Origin: Leucaena leucocephala | Lineage: Eukaryota; Streptophyta; Magnoliopsida; Fabales; Fabaceae | Reading direction: 5' to 3' | Length of the DNA stretch: 64,000 nucleotides | Assembly (NCBI GenBank): GCA_037074615.1 | Contig: CM073535.1 | Coordinates: 8,657,001-8,721,000 of the forward strand | The notes under the pieces: generated by a model | What the model was told of the DNA's origin: nothing | The model's input: only the letters and a program-made list of their open reading frames with translations | Database searches by the model: none | Program-made: the position numbers and the translations under genes | Shown: piece after piece, positions 22,085-34,222 of the stretch | Layout of the letters: each line of letters begins with the position of its first letter | How positions within the stretch are numbered: the stretch's first letter is position 1

Positions 22085-23660
22085 TTATTTATAAAATTCA
22101 ATGACTCCCAAAGTAGTAGAGGGAACAAGAGCTGCAATTCGGTAGCTAGAAAAGCCACTTGCTTTACAAAGAGCTTCAAATTTTTTCTCACTTCTTTCTT
22201 TCCCACCAGCTTGCATAAACTTGAGGTTGTCAAGAACTTAAGCATACTTTTGCACATTGCTTCCATTAGGAATTCCTAGCATTATCAGGTCAACAATAAT
22301 AAGCTTGCCTTCATTATTCAGAGATCTATGGCAGTTTCTTAACATTTTTATGCAGTTTTCATCTCCCCATTTATGAGTCCTGCAAGAAATTAAATATATT
22401 ATAATTATTAAGAATAATTACTATAGGATAATACTTATGTCAAGTTCATTATATTCATTATATCAAGTTCTTTGATCACACAGATCATGTGTCTTATTTT
22501 TGGAATATTATTGTTAAACTATATACCCACATGAAAAAGATAGGACATATGGCTATGTGTGATAGGAGAATTTGACATAATGAATACAAGGAACTTGATA
22601 CAAGTATTTTCTATTATTATATATGTGAAATTAAATATAGTTTTAAATTAAGCTCACCTTTATCATTATAGCATCGCCTTGTGGAACGCTTTTGAACATA
22701 TCTCCTGCAACATGCTTCATCCCTTTAATTATCTAAACAAGATCTTATGATAAGCTAATGAAAGAAAGTTACTTGAATGAGTTTTGAAAATTATTTAATT
22801 TAATTCATTAATTAGTAACATTTTTCACACAGTAATGTTTATACATAGGACATGTGTGTATCAAATTACTGAAAACTACACCCCTTAATAATCTAATGAT
22901 TTAAGGGTTAGCAATCCAATTGGCGTTGAATTTTGTTCAACCCAATCATCTTTAAAATAATATAATGTAATTAAAATATACAAATTTTTTATATATAACA
23001 CTAAAATGAATAATATTTAAATAAAAATGTATTAATTTACAAGTAAATAGAACATTAATGTATAAACAACACATAATCCAATAAAAGAAGAGTTATTAAA
23101 AGAGAAATAGCTATTTCTTAAATTTAAATGATGTAATTTCAATCACACTATGGGGAGAAAAAATTATAAAATTCATATCACAAAAAAAAATTATAAAATT
23201 CTTCCCAATTGACCAATTCAAAACTTTAATTAGATCAACTAGAAAACTAGTTTATCGATTTATTGATCTAATGAGTTAACCCGGGTTAGGTTTTAATGAC
23301 ATAATGTGTATGCACATTACCTAGATGGTATAGTGCATGTTGTACCACATGTGGCAAGTCAAAGTTAATGCCCTGAATTGAAGGATACTTGGAGATGATC
23401 ATTTAGAGGGCTTGCCAATTCCACAAGCCACATCAACAAGTGTTGATATTCCCTCAAATCCTTTATATGTTTCAAGCACATCCTTCATCTGCATGATTGA
23501 CATATCAGCCATGGCCTTATGAATTTGAATTTTGAATTTATTTCCATATATTCAAACATAGACATCTCATGAACTTTCTTGAACAAGTCCTCTTCCTCGA
23601 TGATCCTCAAGAATGTTTATATATATTTGAATTGCTTGAAGTTTTGCCTATCATCATATA
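22085..23660 (-). pseudogene. Caffeic-acid O-methyltransferase-like gene, broken, introns retained
   Basis: The only host-gene relic in the window. Read on the minus strand: 23660-23322 gives KKVHEMSMFEY, then MADMSIMQMKDVLETYKGFE, the SAM-binding motif region LVDVACGIG (normally VDVGGGTG) and GINFDLPHV. After an intron, 22735-22661 gives KGMKHVAGDMFKSVPQGDAI. After a second intron, 22381-22085 gives KWGDENCIKMLRNC, IIVDLIM, GGKERSEKKFEELCKASGF and the terminal VIEFYK followed by TAA. Splice sites are canonical (GT at 22660, AG at 22382). Defects: a frameshift and stop after the SAM motif, a stop in the last exon, a frameshift near 23525 and no recognisable N-terminal dimerisation domain. The family methylates catechol hydroxyls of phenylpropanoids using SAM; this copy is inactive. 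Retained introns mean it arose by DNA duplication or capture, not by retroposition. Confidence 0.85.
22421..22617. mobile_element. Foldback MITE inside an intron of the O-methyltransferase pseudogene
   Basis: The left arm AATACTTATGTCAAGTTCAT and the reversed right arm AATACTTGTATCAAGTTCCT continue complementary for about 70 bp (shared TATTCATTAT, ATCACACA and ATGTC). Exact ends and TSD are uncertain (possibly TTA). Confidence 0.75.
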
Positions 23661-23691
23661 AACCAGCAAAATAGGTCCTGTCTTTTATATA

Positions 23692-24269
23692 TATAATCAA
23701 GGAAAAATTAATTTACCAATTCTTATAGTTTCACATTATTATTTTGAATTAGGTATTTATATTTTTTTTCTTTATTGGGTCCATACATTGTTTTATTTAT
23801 TGGGTCTTTATAGTTTTATATTGTTTTATTTAGTTATAGAAATATTGTTTTATTTAGTTATAGAAATTAGTCTTTATGCTCATATTCTATTAATTAGGGC
23901 CTATGTGAATGCTATTTAAACAACATATAAATTACCACAAAATACAAAATAAAATGATGGAATAAAAATTATTTATTACTAATAAAAACTATTATATTCA
24001 TAACTGTCTCCTTATATCTATATATAATCTATAATATGGTTGATTTTGATTTTAATTAGATCCATGGGATAAAATTAATCCATGTGTATATTAAGTAAGA
24101 GTCACATCATCAACTACTACCGTTATTTCTCTTATAAATTAACAAGTTATGAATATAGAGACTAATACTTATAATTGAGAAACTTACATAAAGACCCAAC
24201 AAAATTACAAAAACCTAATTAAAAATGAGGTAAAATTATAAGATCTTGTATATTAATTTTCCCTATAAT
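23692..24269. mobile_element. Foldback MITE with inverted arms of about 170 bp
   Basis: The left end AAGGAAAAATTAATTTACC pairs with the right end reversed, AGGGAAAATTAATATACA, and pairing continues through TTGGGTC, AATTATAA-like and TTAGTCTTTATG blocks. There is no ORF. A half-copy relic lies at 8095-8430. Confidence 0.75.
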
Positions 24270-25308
24270 CAAATAGATAAACAAACGAGTGGTGATTATG
24301 AATCAAAACATGAAATACTTACTATAGAGTAATTATAGTGTAATTAAAATTTAAATGGTGGGACCCCACATTGCATAGAGTCCCAATGTAGCAAGTTACA
24401 ACATTCATATGCTGTCAATGGTGTAATTTTTTTGTAAACTTTATTAAAGATATAGTATAAATTTAAACATTGACAATTGAAACCTTTTGAGATATTAAAT
24501 GGAAGCAAACAAGGTAATTATTGATCCTATTTATAAATCATATTATTAAATTTATATATATATATATACTCTTTATTTATATTGTGTTGACTTTATTTAC
24601 ATGGAATATAATATATATTAAATAAAAATAAAATTAAAAATTTATTAAATTTTAAGATAGAATTAATTAAATTTAAGATTTTTTATCTATATAAAACATA
24701 CTAGAAGTACTTTGATAACTTCTTTGTTGTTGATTATGTATAGTAACTATGGAGGATGATGGAGCCAACTTTTAATCTAAAAATTTTCACTACCTGATTT
24801 TCTAGGTCTAGTTAGGGTGTATAATTTATTATTCTTTCACAAGCGAGTCATATGAGTTCAATAAAACTGTACGTGTAATTTATAATTCTTCTAAAGGCAT
24901 GAAGCGGATAATTGGTAGAACTGGCAACCTCTATATGTTTTATATGTACTACAAAATTTATAAAATTAACTTCAAATTTTATGGAAAAAAGTTTAACAAC
25001 ATTTTATTTTTTTAATTATAAAGGAATTCTTTGAATAATAAACACACATAATCATGATGAAAAAAATTTATAAATATACTTTTGCCAGCATATTTTGGGA
25101 CTCTCATTGTTTTTATTTAGTTTGCCAGTCTGATAAGAGAGAGTAAAATGCTAAAATTTTATTTATTTAATAAATTGATTAGCCTAATGATTTTATTTAT
25201 AATATTTAGTTAAAATATTACGGATAATGTTAATGCTATGTATTAACAAGAGAACACCATGTGTTTGATCGACTATGTAACAATATTTATTCAATAAGTA
25301 GATCACGT
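24270..25308. other. AT-rich spacer, nothing recognised
   Basis: About 1 kb without ORFs or repeat ends that I can support. Confidence 0.4.
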
Positions 25309-25332
25309 CACTACAAAAAAAAAAAGATTTTC

Positions 25333-25551
25333 AGCGGCGACTATTGTCGCCACTGAAGGTTTAAAAGTCGCCGCTGAATACCTATAGTGGCGACATTTTG
25401 TTGCCGCTAAGTCGCCGCTTATGAGACTGTCGTCTATACATATTGGCGGCGACAATTTAAAATCGCCGCCTAAAGTGGAAGTAGCGGCGACAAAAATGTC
25501 GCCGCCTAAAGATGGTTCTGCGGCAACAAGACTGTCGCCGCCTAAAGATAC
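25333..25551. repeat. GC-rich subterminal repeats of CACTA B
   Basis: About a dozen copies of GCGGCGAC or GTCGCCGC in both orientations within 220 bp, spaced by A/T-rich words such as CTAAAGAT. This is where CACTA elements bind their TNPA-type protein. The composition contrasts sharply with the flanking AT-rich DNA, and the CpG density would attract cytosine methylation. Confidence 0.85.
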
Positions 25552-25791
25552 AAAAATTAATATTATTTTTTATATTTTTTTCTATAATTTCTGTAATATC
25601 AAAATATACAATATAATAATAAATAACTAAATAAACTATAATCTAATAATATTAATAAATATTTTTATTATCATATAAAATATGAAGACATATTTAAAAT
25701 TAAAATAAAATTATTTAATTTATACATAAATTTTATATAGAAGGTTCAATATTATGACTAGAAGTAGCCGCATGTGGTTGTCCCTTTTACA

Positions 25792-27432
25792 TCAAGGCAA
25801 CGAATTGAGCTTGTATTCTTTGCTCCATTTGTCCATTAGTCTTTGCTCAAATTGCACACGCTCTTGTTGTATCTTTTCACACTCTTCTTCCATCTTTACA
25901 CGCTCTACTGCACGCTCAGCCTCCATTTTTTCTCTCTCCTCTTGAAATTTTTTATCAAACTCTTCATGTAGTTGGGCATGTACACTCTCCACAATTGAAT
26001 TATCAGTAGATTGAGGGCAATTTCTCTTTCTTGAAGGTTCCGCTCCATACCCTTTCCCTCTTACATACCCTAACCTCTCACCAAGAACTGTCGCCAATAT
26101 TTCCTCTGACGTCATTCGAGCATCACTCTCTAAATTTTAGTCTTGTTGTTGAGAAAGTTCGTGCATATGACTCTATAATAAAAATATAAAACTATTAGAT
26201 TAAAAATAAAAGTAAATCAAAATAAGATATTAAATAACAATGCGTACATGAAGCTGTTCAGAGTATGGGTCATCTTATACTAGTCCGTCTGATATTTTCC
26301 TAGTATGCGTTATCTCCCACAGCTGGTCAGGAGGAATAGGTTGTCCAGTAATAGGATCTCTCTACAAAATAATAACATACAAGAAAATACAAATATTAGA
26401 TTTAAAAAATGATTGAAAATTTAAATTATAGTGATGATAGATTGAACTTACCATAGCATATTCAATCTCTACAAATGATCGAGGACCACAAGTATGTTTA
26501 GTCATTTGTTTTTCTCAATTTATCATGTTCCTTATACTTTTATTCTACAACAAAATGTAGTAACTAATAAGAATTTAATAATTGAAAAAATATAATCTAT
26601 TTAGAAGGATAGTGAGATACCTTAACTATATCAGACTTAAAATATATTAATAATCACTCCCAATCTTGAAAACTAATAATTTGACGATGATCAGTCAATC
26701 TATCCTCATCAGCCTCATATTTCTTGTAGTGAGAGTGCAAATTGTTCTTCCAATTTCTGAATGCATTTTGTAAAATAATTGATATAACTATATGAAACTT
26801 TTCTTCAGTAATTTCATCAGCAGGTTCAAATTTATCCTGAAACAAATAAATATAAACACTTTATATAATAATACAAATAAACTAAAATAAGTATACAAAT
26901 TTGACATAAATACCTTTATTTTTAAAATCATATCTTGACCATATTTTTCAAAAATATTCTTCCAACTACCTCCACCATCCCTAAAAGAGATTGTGGTTCT
27001 AAGAGTTAAACCACAATAATTAGAAAAGTCTCTTGCTTCTGGACCGATTGCTCTTGACATGGAATCTGAAAATTTGACTCGAATCTTCGTTCCTTGTGCA
27101 GCCTTTAAATTCACATTAATAGACTTGTAAACTCCTCTGTGCTTGTTGATTGCAGTAGAAGAGCCTATCATTGAAGTTGAATTAGGACAATTAAATGTTA
27201 CAAGCGATGTAAATCAATTATTAAAAATTAAAACAAACTTACATGCACTACTATTTTGAGTATGGGGAGTAGGAGGAGAGTTGACAGGCATTTCCTAAAG
27301 TTGCTCTTGCAGTAATAGAGGTGAAATAATAGGTCTTGATTGAGGTGTAGAGCATGTACCTCTGCTATTTGTGTTGTCATTAGATGTAACAGAAAGACTT
27401 TTCCCACCTCGACCTCTCTTTAATCCTGACAT
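25792..27432 (-). pseudogene. TNPA-like plant transposase protein (Ptta/En/Spm family), degenerate
   Basis: The start MSGLKRGRGGKSLSV at 27432 is typical for the family. Exons in order: 27432-27250 (Ser/Pro-rich, one TAG stop), 27171-26910 (INVNLKAAQGTKIRV, then IGPEARDFSNYCGLTLR), 26845-26654 (FRNWKNNLHSHYKKYE), about 26550-26455 (HTCGPRSFVEIEYA), about 26360-26250 (DQLWEITHTRK) and 26115-25792 (ILATVLGERLGYVRGKGYG, then a Glu/Lys-rich coiled coil of about 60 residues). Introns between the blocks look genuine in places. In the family this protein binds subterminal repeats and assists TNP2. Stops make this copy inactive. Confidence 0.8.
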
Positions 27433-27520
27433 GTCCTACAAAAATATACATTTCAGTTAGAGAAAAAACAATCAATCAAACAATAATCAATATAGATAAA
27501 ATATACCATATCAATTAATT

Positions 27521-30097
27521 TCATTCATTTGAATCTGCACTATCACTTTCATCAATATCTTCTAATTCATCTGTTTCTTCTATTTCAATGTTTGTGTCAC
27601 TTTCTGCTTTAGTATCACTATTAAAGTCGTCAAGAAAATCCTCTTCATCACTAAATCCAGTATTAATGGCATTATTTTGATGAATTTGTGATGGTTCTCC
27701 TTGAGCTAAGGTATGCGTTTATCCATCTTCTCCATATAAGTAAATGATAATATCATCAAGTTGTGTTGGACTCGCACGATAAACATTTAAGTCTACCATC
27801 AATTGTTGATAAGGTTCTGTATCAACCATAGGATCATGGACCCCACTATTATCAATATCATTGTCAATTGGTACATTAAACAAGTCGCGTGGGTTTGTTT
27901 TGACAACAACAAGCCAATCGAGTGTAACAATGTTATCCACATAAAAAACTTGCTCAACTTGAGATGCTAGAATAAATGGTTCATTTGTTTGTAATGAGTA
28001 TCGCGTGTGATACTTATGAACCCGTACTTATCAACTTTATATCCTTTGTTATAATGAGCCACATCCCACCAATGGCACTTAAACAAATATACTTTTCTAT
28101 TGCCTATGTAAGATAACTCATAAATATGCTCTAACAAACCATAATATTCTTTGTCAGCATTAGTGTCATCACCCTTAGCTAGAATACCACTGTTTTGGAT
28201 TTTTTTTCTTGTTGCACGGTCTTTTGTGTGAAAACAAAATCCGTTGCCTATGAACATGGAATAACGATTCACCATCGTCAATGGACTAATTAATAAACTT
28301 ATGAGTTCATCACTAATATGGCTCTGTGTGGCTAATGATGTCACCTTTGAGGACAAAAGTAATGTGTTAGATATGTTATATAAATGTAATTGATAGAAAT
28401 ACTAAGGCTCAAAATGTTATAACTTACTCGTGAATGAAACCATTGAGGAAAGTCATATTGGCTTTGCTCACTCCTTTATCCATGAGCTTCAAACTCTGTT
28501 GCATATTCCCTACAATATATGATAGCAAGAAGATAAAAATGCAATATGACAAGTACATTTTTCCTTGAATTAGGCAACTTACTCCATAAATGGCCAAACT
28601 TGTTCACAATTTTGTAACACATACATTCTTGCTTGACAATATTCTTTATAGGGAAGAGAAATTGACTCACAATGCCCTATAGCTTGACCATTTTTCTTAA
28701 ATATTGTAAACTCAGGGTTTATATCATCATTGGTGTCATCATTCCTATGTGGCACATTAAATTTTGTAGGAAAATCTTTCAAATATCTTGAACAGAACGT
28801 GAGACTTTCATCTACCAAGTATCTTTCTGCAATTGATCCTTCAGGTCCAGCTTTATTACGAATATACAATTTGAGTGTCCGCAAATACCTAATGCATTAA
28901 AAGTAATTATCATTCTATAAATATGAATTATAAATATACAATGCAATTGATAAATGTTACCTTTCTATTGGATATATCCAACAATATTGAACTGGTCCAG
29001 CAACTTTTGTCTCCCTTGTCAAGTGTATTGGCAAGAGAACCATCACATCAAAGAAAGCAGGTAGGAAGATCATCTCCAACTTGCATAATGTCAATATTAT
29101 CTGACTTTGGAGCTTGTCAAGTACTTCAGAAGAGAAAGACTTTGAACAAAGATTTTTGAAAAATCTTCTGAACTCTATAATTGATTCACACACCTTTGAA
29201 GGTAATAACCCACGTATTGCAATTGGAAAGATCTCTTGCAATAACACATGGTGATCATGACACTTCAAACCAAACAATTTTTGCTCCTGAATGTTGACAC
29301 ATCTTGAAAGATTAGATGAAAAAGTATCAGGCACTCTTAAGTTAGTCAAGAATTTTAAAAGGGATTGTTTGTTCTCAAGAGACAATGTATAAGGAGCAAG
29401 AGGAATAGAAACATTATTACCATCTTCAATTGGGTACATATCACTCCTAATACCTAAGTCCATCAAGTCGTACATACTTTTAATTGTATCCTTCGTCTTT
29501 CCAACCAAATCCATCACCGTGCACACAATGTTATGAGAAACATTTCTTTCTATATGCATCACATCAAGATTATGCCGTATTAGCAAGTTTTTCTAATAAG
29601 GCAATTGGAAAAAAATACTTCTTTTCCTCCAATTGTAAGCACTATTATGTATATGACGCTTTCATTTTGTACCCTTCCCAAATGACACATCACCTAAGTG
29701 CTGTAGTTGCTTTAGTACTTCATCTCCAGTCAATGGAACTGGTGGATCCATATGCTCTTCTTTACCATCAAATGATACCTTATTTTTACACCATGGGTGA
29801 TTTTGTGGAAGAAAGCGTCGATGCCTCATGTAAGACAACTTGCTCCTTATCGAAATACAATGCATGTCTTTATGGTAACATGGACATGCAAGTTTACCTT
29901 TAGTTGACCACCCTGAAAGGTTTCCATATGCAGGAAAATTATTTATTGTCCACAATATTGTTGCATGCATTATAAAATTTGATTGAAAATATGCATCATA
30001 TGTCTGTACCCCTACTTCCCATAATTGCTTCAACTCCTAAATCATTGGTTGGAGGTAAATATCTATTTCATCACCTGAACACTTTGGACCAGGAATA
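27521..30097 (-). pseudogene. TNP2-type CACTA transposase, N-terminally truncated and degenerate
   Basis: Homology begins abruptly at about 30097 with LIPGPKCSGDEIDIYLQPMI, followed by a TAG and the block 30033-29662 (LWEVGVQTYDAYF, FPAYGNLSGWSTKGKLACP, YMRHRRFLP). 29586-28957 carries RHNLDVMHIERNVSHNIV and MVLLPIHLTRE. 28884-28579 has LKLYIRNKAGPEGSIAERYL (DUF4218-type). 28356-27967 is DUF4216 (GFCFHTKDR, ELSYIGNRKVYLFKCHWWDV). 27940-27521 is an acidic C-terminal tail with one TAA inside, ending at TGA 27521-27523. Less decayed than the TNP2 of element A, and from a different CACTA family. About the first third of the usual protein is missing. Confidence 0.85.
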
Positions 30098-30964
30098 AGA
30101 TAATATGAATTTAATATTAATGCCAATTTAATATTCATAATGTCATAAGGTGACATCAATATAAAATAAATTATTTGTTATTATATGTTTCTTATCAATT
30201 GATTTTTTAAAAAAGAATACTTAAAATGTATTTTTCATTTATATGTTTTTTCAAAAAGAAATTAAATGTTTCCATGCCCAAAAACCTTGTCAGGTGTTGT
30301 GACGAATAATGTAATAAGATCATAGCATAGATATCCTTTTCATATGTAACTAGGTATACAACAATTTATATATATATATATATATATCATAGATAGCATT
30401 GTGCAAAGTTAATTAAGAAATGAGCTGAATTAATAACAATTTATAAATAGTTCGATTAATTAAAGCTTTATGTCTTATATTGATGATGCTATAACCCATA
30501 TATATAATTTCATATGAATTTCTATTGAATAACTAGATTAAATGTTTTTTCTATATTCTAAAAAGTGAGATGCATTGTTAAAGATTTTATGTTTCATATT
30601 TGTATATTATAAATAAATATTATTTATCTAAGTTATGTTGACAACTCTATAATGATGGATCTCCTGTAAAATATAAATGATATATAAAAGTCATGGCATA
30701 AACATAAAGTATCCAAATAAATAAGCAATGTTATCAATCTTTTTTCTCTTTTTATTTTTATTCTTTTACTGTTGTTATTATATTCTCTTATATTATTAAC
30801 TCGTTAATATTTTTAAGAATGGTTCATATTTTTAATTAATAAGTATAGTTATAATAAAAATGTATTATAGTACCAAAAGATTTTTATTAAATTTATTTGG
30901 TTTTATTATTACGGAACTTAATATTTCTAACTTGGGAGTAGATAAAACATCATCATACCAATAT
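30098..30964. other. AT-rich spacer, nothing recognised
   Basis: No ORF or repeat boundary supported. A short TA run lies near 30367-30386. Confidence 0.4.
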
Positions 30965-31212
30965 ATATCGATTTTTAATATCGGATATAATTGAAGAGTT
31001 AATTTTAATTTTAAATATAATATCTATTTTTTAAAATTATCAACTATTTTTTAAATTATCCCTATTAATACTCTATTAACAATAATCAAGAGAATGAGAG
31101 AATGAGTTAAAAAAGATAATTAAGATATTTTAGAGAAAATATGATATATTAACTAACTTTTTTAATCTAATCAAATCAGTTAAATATCTTTTATATTTAG
31201 GATCGGAAGAGT
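30965..31212. mobile_element. Diverged Stowaway-like MITE
   Basis: The interior matches the copy at 32831-33094 (TTAATTTTAATTTTAAATAT, AATAATCAA, GAGAATGAG, TATTAACTAACTT). Ends are eroded. Confidence 0.5.
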
Positions 31213-32830
31213 ATATATATATATATATAACACTATAAAATATAATACAAATTAAAGATTAGTGTGCTGTTAACATGCAGCAAATTGCATTTTATTATAA
31301 TCATTTTGTCGTTGTTGGTCAACATTTCCCAGAAGGAAAACAATATCATTCAAGAAAAAAAATATTTATCTAATATATTAATTACTTTTCCAACAATTTA
31401 TTTATTTCCAAATTAACGTTCTATGCATGAAAGATTTATCAAGATAATATGTTGCTCAAATCTTGGTAATGCCTTTTCTTTCCATTTTGTTTATTATAAT
31501 ATAATAAAATTAGCATATGTAATACGCCATGGAAATTCCTTAGGTCATAACATAACTACGAGACATTTTTTTTCAGCCAATAAATGGTATCCTTTTAATC
31601 AACTGGGATGGATTTTAATAGAAAATGTTAGTCTAATAAATTAATGTTTAAATCTTTAAAAAAGATACATATATGTAATATCCAACAATGCGTTTTGAAT
31701 ATGATTGTCTAATAAAAGGATACTTGTGTTTAGTAAAAAAAATTACTTTATTAATTTATATGTTGTTTATTTCATTTACAGAAAATTAATAATGCTTTAA
31801 TAATTATTTTGTTTATGAAAAACGTGAGTTATTTGATAAACTAAATTTAAGAGCTAAATTTTGTTAGAGACCATATTAAAAATATCTTATTCCCTCTATT
31901 TCTAATTATAATATATATTTAATTAATTTAGGTAGATTGATAAAATTGAATAAATTAGTTAATTATAATAATTTTATATTAATTTTTTTAAAATATATTA
32001 TCTAATTATGTGCATTTGAACTACCCTTGATAAATACTCTTAATATGTGCAATACTATAAAGATATATATATATATATTGGAGAGAAAATTATAATTTTA
32101 AAATACATTAAATTGGGGTCTTATATTTAATAGCAAACACAACCCTCCATCTAACCCTTATAGTTAATTAAATGGATTGATATCTCAAAATGATCAAAGT
32201 GAAAAATCATTTTATAAATTGATAAACTAAAAAATAATAATGAAAAAGTGAGTATTTAAAATGTTATATTGAAAGCATTTATGTTAGTGATAAATATAAA
32301 ATATATTTTTTATATTTATTAAATTTTTTCATATTACTCTATAGATAGTTTCTCAATAATAATTAAGGAAGATGGTTATTAGGATTTTTTTTTTAAAAAA
32401 ATATTATATTAATTAACTTATCTAAGTTTTTTAATTTAATTAAATTAATTAAATATATCTTTTTAAATTTGAGTACTGAAAATATCAATGGTCAAAGATT
32501 CGATTTTTTTTAATCAATCCTCAATATATTCCATTACTTCAAAATCCAAAACATCTCTGGCTAAGGAAACAGAAAGCTAGTCTCGCCAAACAAAAGGAAG
32601 AAGCAACAAAACATATTAACTTTATTTATATGGAAACAATCATATCCCTTTTTTATTATATCAAAGATTAGTACTGATGGAAAAAATTAACTGAAAGAAT
32701 TTTAAATAATAATAACAGTAACAATAATCCGGTCACTCGCTATAAATTTTAATGGTAAAATATCTCTTTCTCTCTCCCTCTCTATATATCAATCAATTGA
32801 AAAATGGAAAAATTTCTTCCAAAATTGAAT
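31213..32830. other. AT-rich spacer with further MITE fragments
   Basis: 31890-32000 and 32290-32480 contain pieces of the same Stowaway-like family (for example TCCCTCTATTTCTAATTATA at the left). The 73-codon ORF at 31423 has no recognisable domain. No gene. Confidence 0.4.
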
Positions 32831-33094
32831 TACTCCTTCCATCTTTAATATATAATTTAATTGGGAGTTCATTTTAATTTTAAATATAATATTTCTTTTC
32901 TATATTTATTTATTTTTTCTAAATTACCTATGTTAATAATTTTTTAATAATAATCAAATAAGAGAGTGATGGGGGAATTAAGGAAAACGGTTAGGGTGTT
33001 TTATAAAAAATATGTTATACTAACTAATTTAACTAATTTTTTTTAATATAATATAATTTTTTAAATAAATTTTGTATTAAAAATTGGAGGAGTA
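32831..33094. mobile_element. Stowaway-type MITE, best-preserved copy
   Basis: TACTCCTTCCATCTTTAATA at the left and TACTCCTCCAATTTTTAATA reversed at the right, with TA on both sides as in Tc1/mariner-derived Stowaway elements. About 264 bp, no ORF. Confidence 0.8.
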
Positions 33095-33125
33095 TTATAG
33101 TACATGGATTTGTCAATTTTTTTTT

Positions 33126-33350
33126 TGTTACAAGAATTTTTGGGAAATAGTTGGGCTCACCAAATATCCAAACAAAATCTTATTTTTTCATAGGCAATAT
33201 TAATATTAGGTAATACGAGCCATCAATTACTCTTAGCGTAAGTTTAGATACATAAGAGCTATGATGTCTCCCTAAATACCGCGACTGGAATCACAATAAA
33301 ATAGTATTCTTTAAGGATTAAACAAACTTCAAATAGTTATATATCCCATC
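33126..33350 (+). repeat. Dispersed repeat, copy 1
   Basis: Aligns in the same orientation with 45378-45605: both contain ATGATGTCTCCC, ACTGCGA or CGCGACT-like sequence followed by ATCA, and AAATA(A/G)TTATATATC near the end. Identity of the element is unknown. Confidence 0.65.
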
Positions 33351-34175
33351 CATGCTAAATTTACATACCACAAGTTTATGGATTGTCAAGTTTCTTTTTT
33401 TTTTTATATAATATGGATTGTCAAATTTTTTTAATATAAAATTTTTTAAAAAAAGTTAAATTTACCCACAATACTAAAGAGCTGGACTCTTTAATATGAA
33501 TGTGAGGAATTCTGTGGGCTCAAAAGGCAAGATTTGATTGGGCCTGCCTTTTTTCTAAATTTGGTAAAAAAGAAAAGGGTAGCTTCTACTATTACCAAAC
33601 TGAAAAATAATGAACACGTTTGGGTTAAATACCTCCCAAATTTATTTAATTTTTAAGATAAAATTAGCGATGGAAATATTCCCACCCCAGAAATATTTCA
33701 TTGCTAGTTTTAGCAATGAACTGTAAATTTTTCCTTAGCGTTGTGAAAAAATAGGAACCTCATTTAATTCATCTCTATTATAGGCTTAATGATCTATAAT
33801 AGTAATCATCATTACATTACTAGAAAATAGATACTTGAATGCATTTTAGTTTGGTAATAGGGTTTAAAATTTGGTAATGTGATGATTACCAAAATTTGGT
33901 AATCCTGATTCATACTCCCCTGTATGAATACAATATTCTATTAATAGCAATACGATTATACCAACTAATACTCAAGTATTTGATTTATAGCCATTTTATT
34001 TCCTTCTCCTATCTACTTCTATATTTTACCTAGCCAAAACAAACATATCCATGTAGTTGAGGCAAGACTTTTCAAGAGGTATTTTTCGAGATTTTTTAAA
34101 GAATATTTATTAACCAAAAAGAAGGATTTGAAATTAAAAATATCATAAGTCCTTTTTTATTGGCTAAAACATAGG
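33351..34175. other. AT-rich spacer, nothing recognised
   Basis: No supported gene or element end. Confidence 0.4.
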
Positions 34176-34222
34176 ATCCATACTCTTTTTTTTTTTTTTT
34201 TATATACAAAGAATCCATACTC
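34176..34222 (-). mobile_element. Very short poly(A)-tailed insertion bounded by 10-bp direct repeats
   Basis: The direct repeat ATCCATACTC lies at 34176-34185 and 34213-34222. Between them are T16 and ATATACAAAGA; on the minus strand this is a short stub followed by a poly(A) tail and the duplicated target. This is what target-primed reverse transcription leaves when it stops almost at once. An alternative is slippage or duplication at the 3' tail of the unit to its right. Confidence 0.45.

Larger units (their letters stand above)
25309..30100 (-). mobile_element. CACTA element B, 5' end truncated
   Basis: The 3' terminus is CACTACAAAAAAAA at 25309, followed by a GC-rich subterminal repeat array. 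Two degenerate genes follow on the minus strand, first the TNPA-like (27432-25792) and further right the TNP2-like (to about 30097). The TNP2 N-terminus and the right terminus are absent: recognisable homology stops at about 30100 in plain AT-rich sequence. Confidence 0.85.

Noticed and set aside
25310..25560. GCGGCGAC cluster as a CpG island promoter of a host gene
   Set aside because: It begins at a canonical CACTA terminus and the genes beyond it are transposase genes; subterminal repeats explain it.
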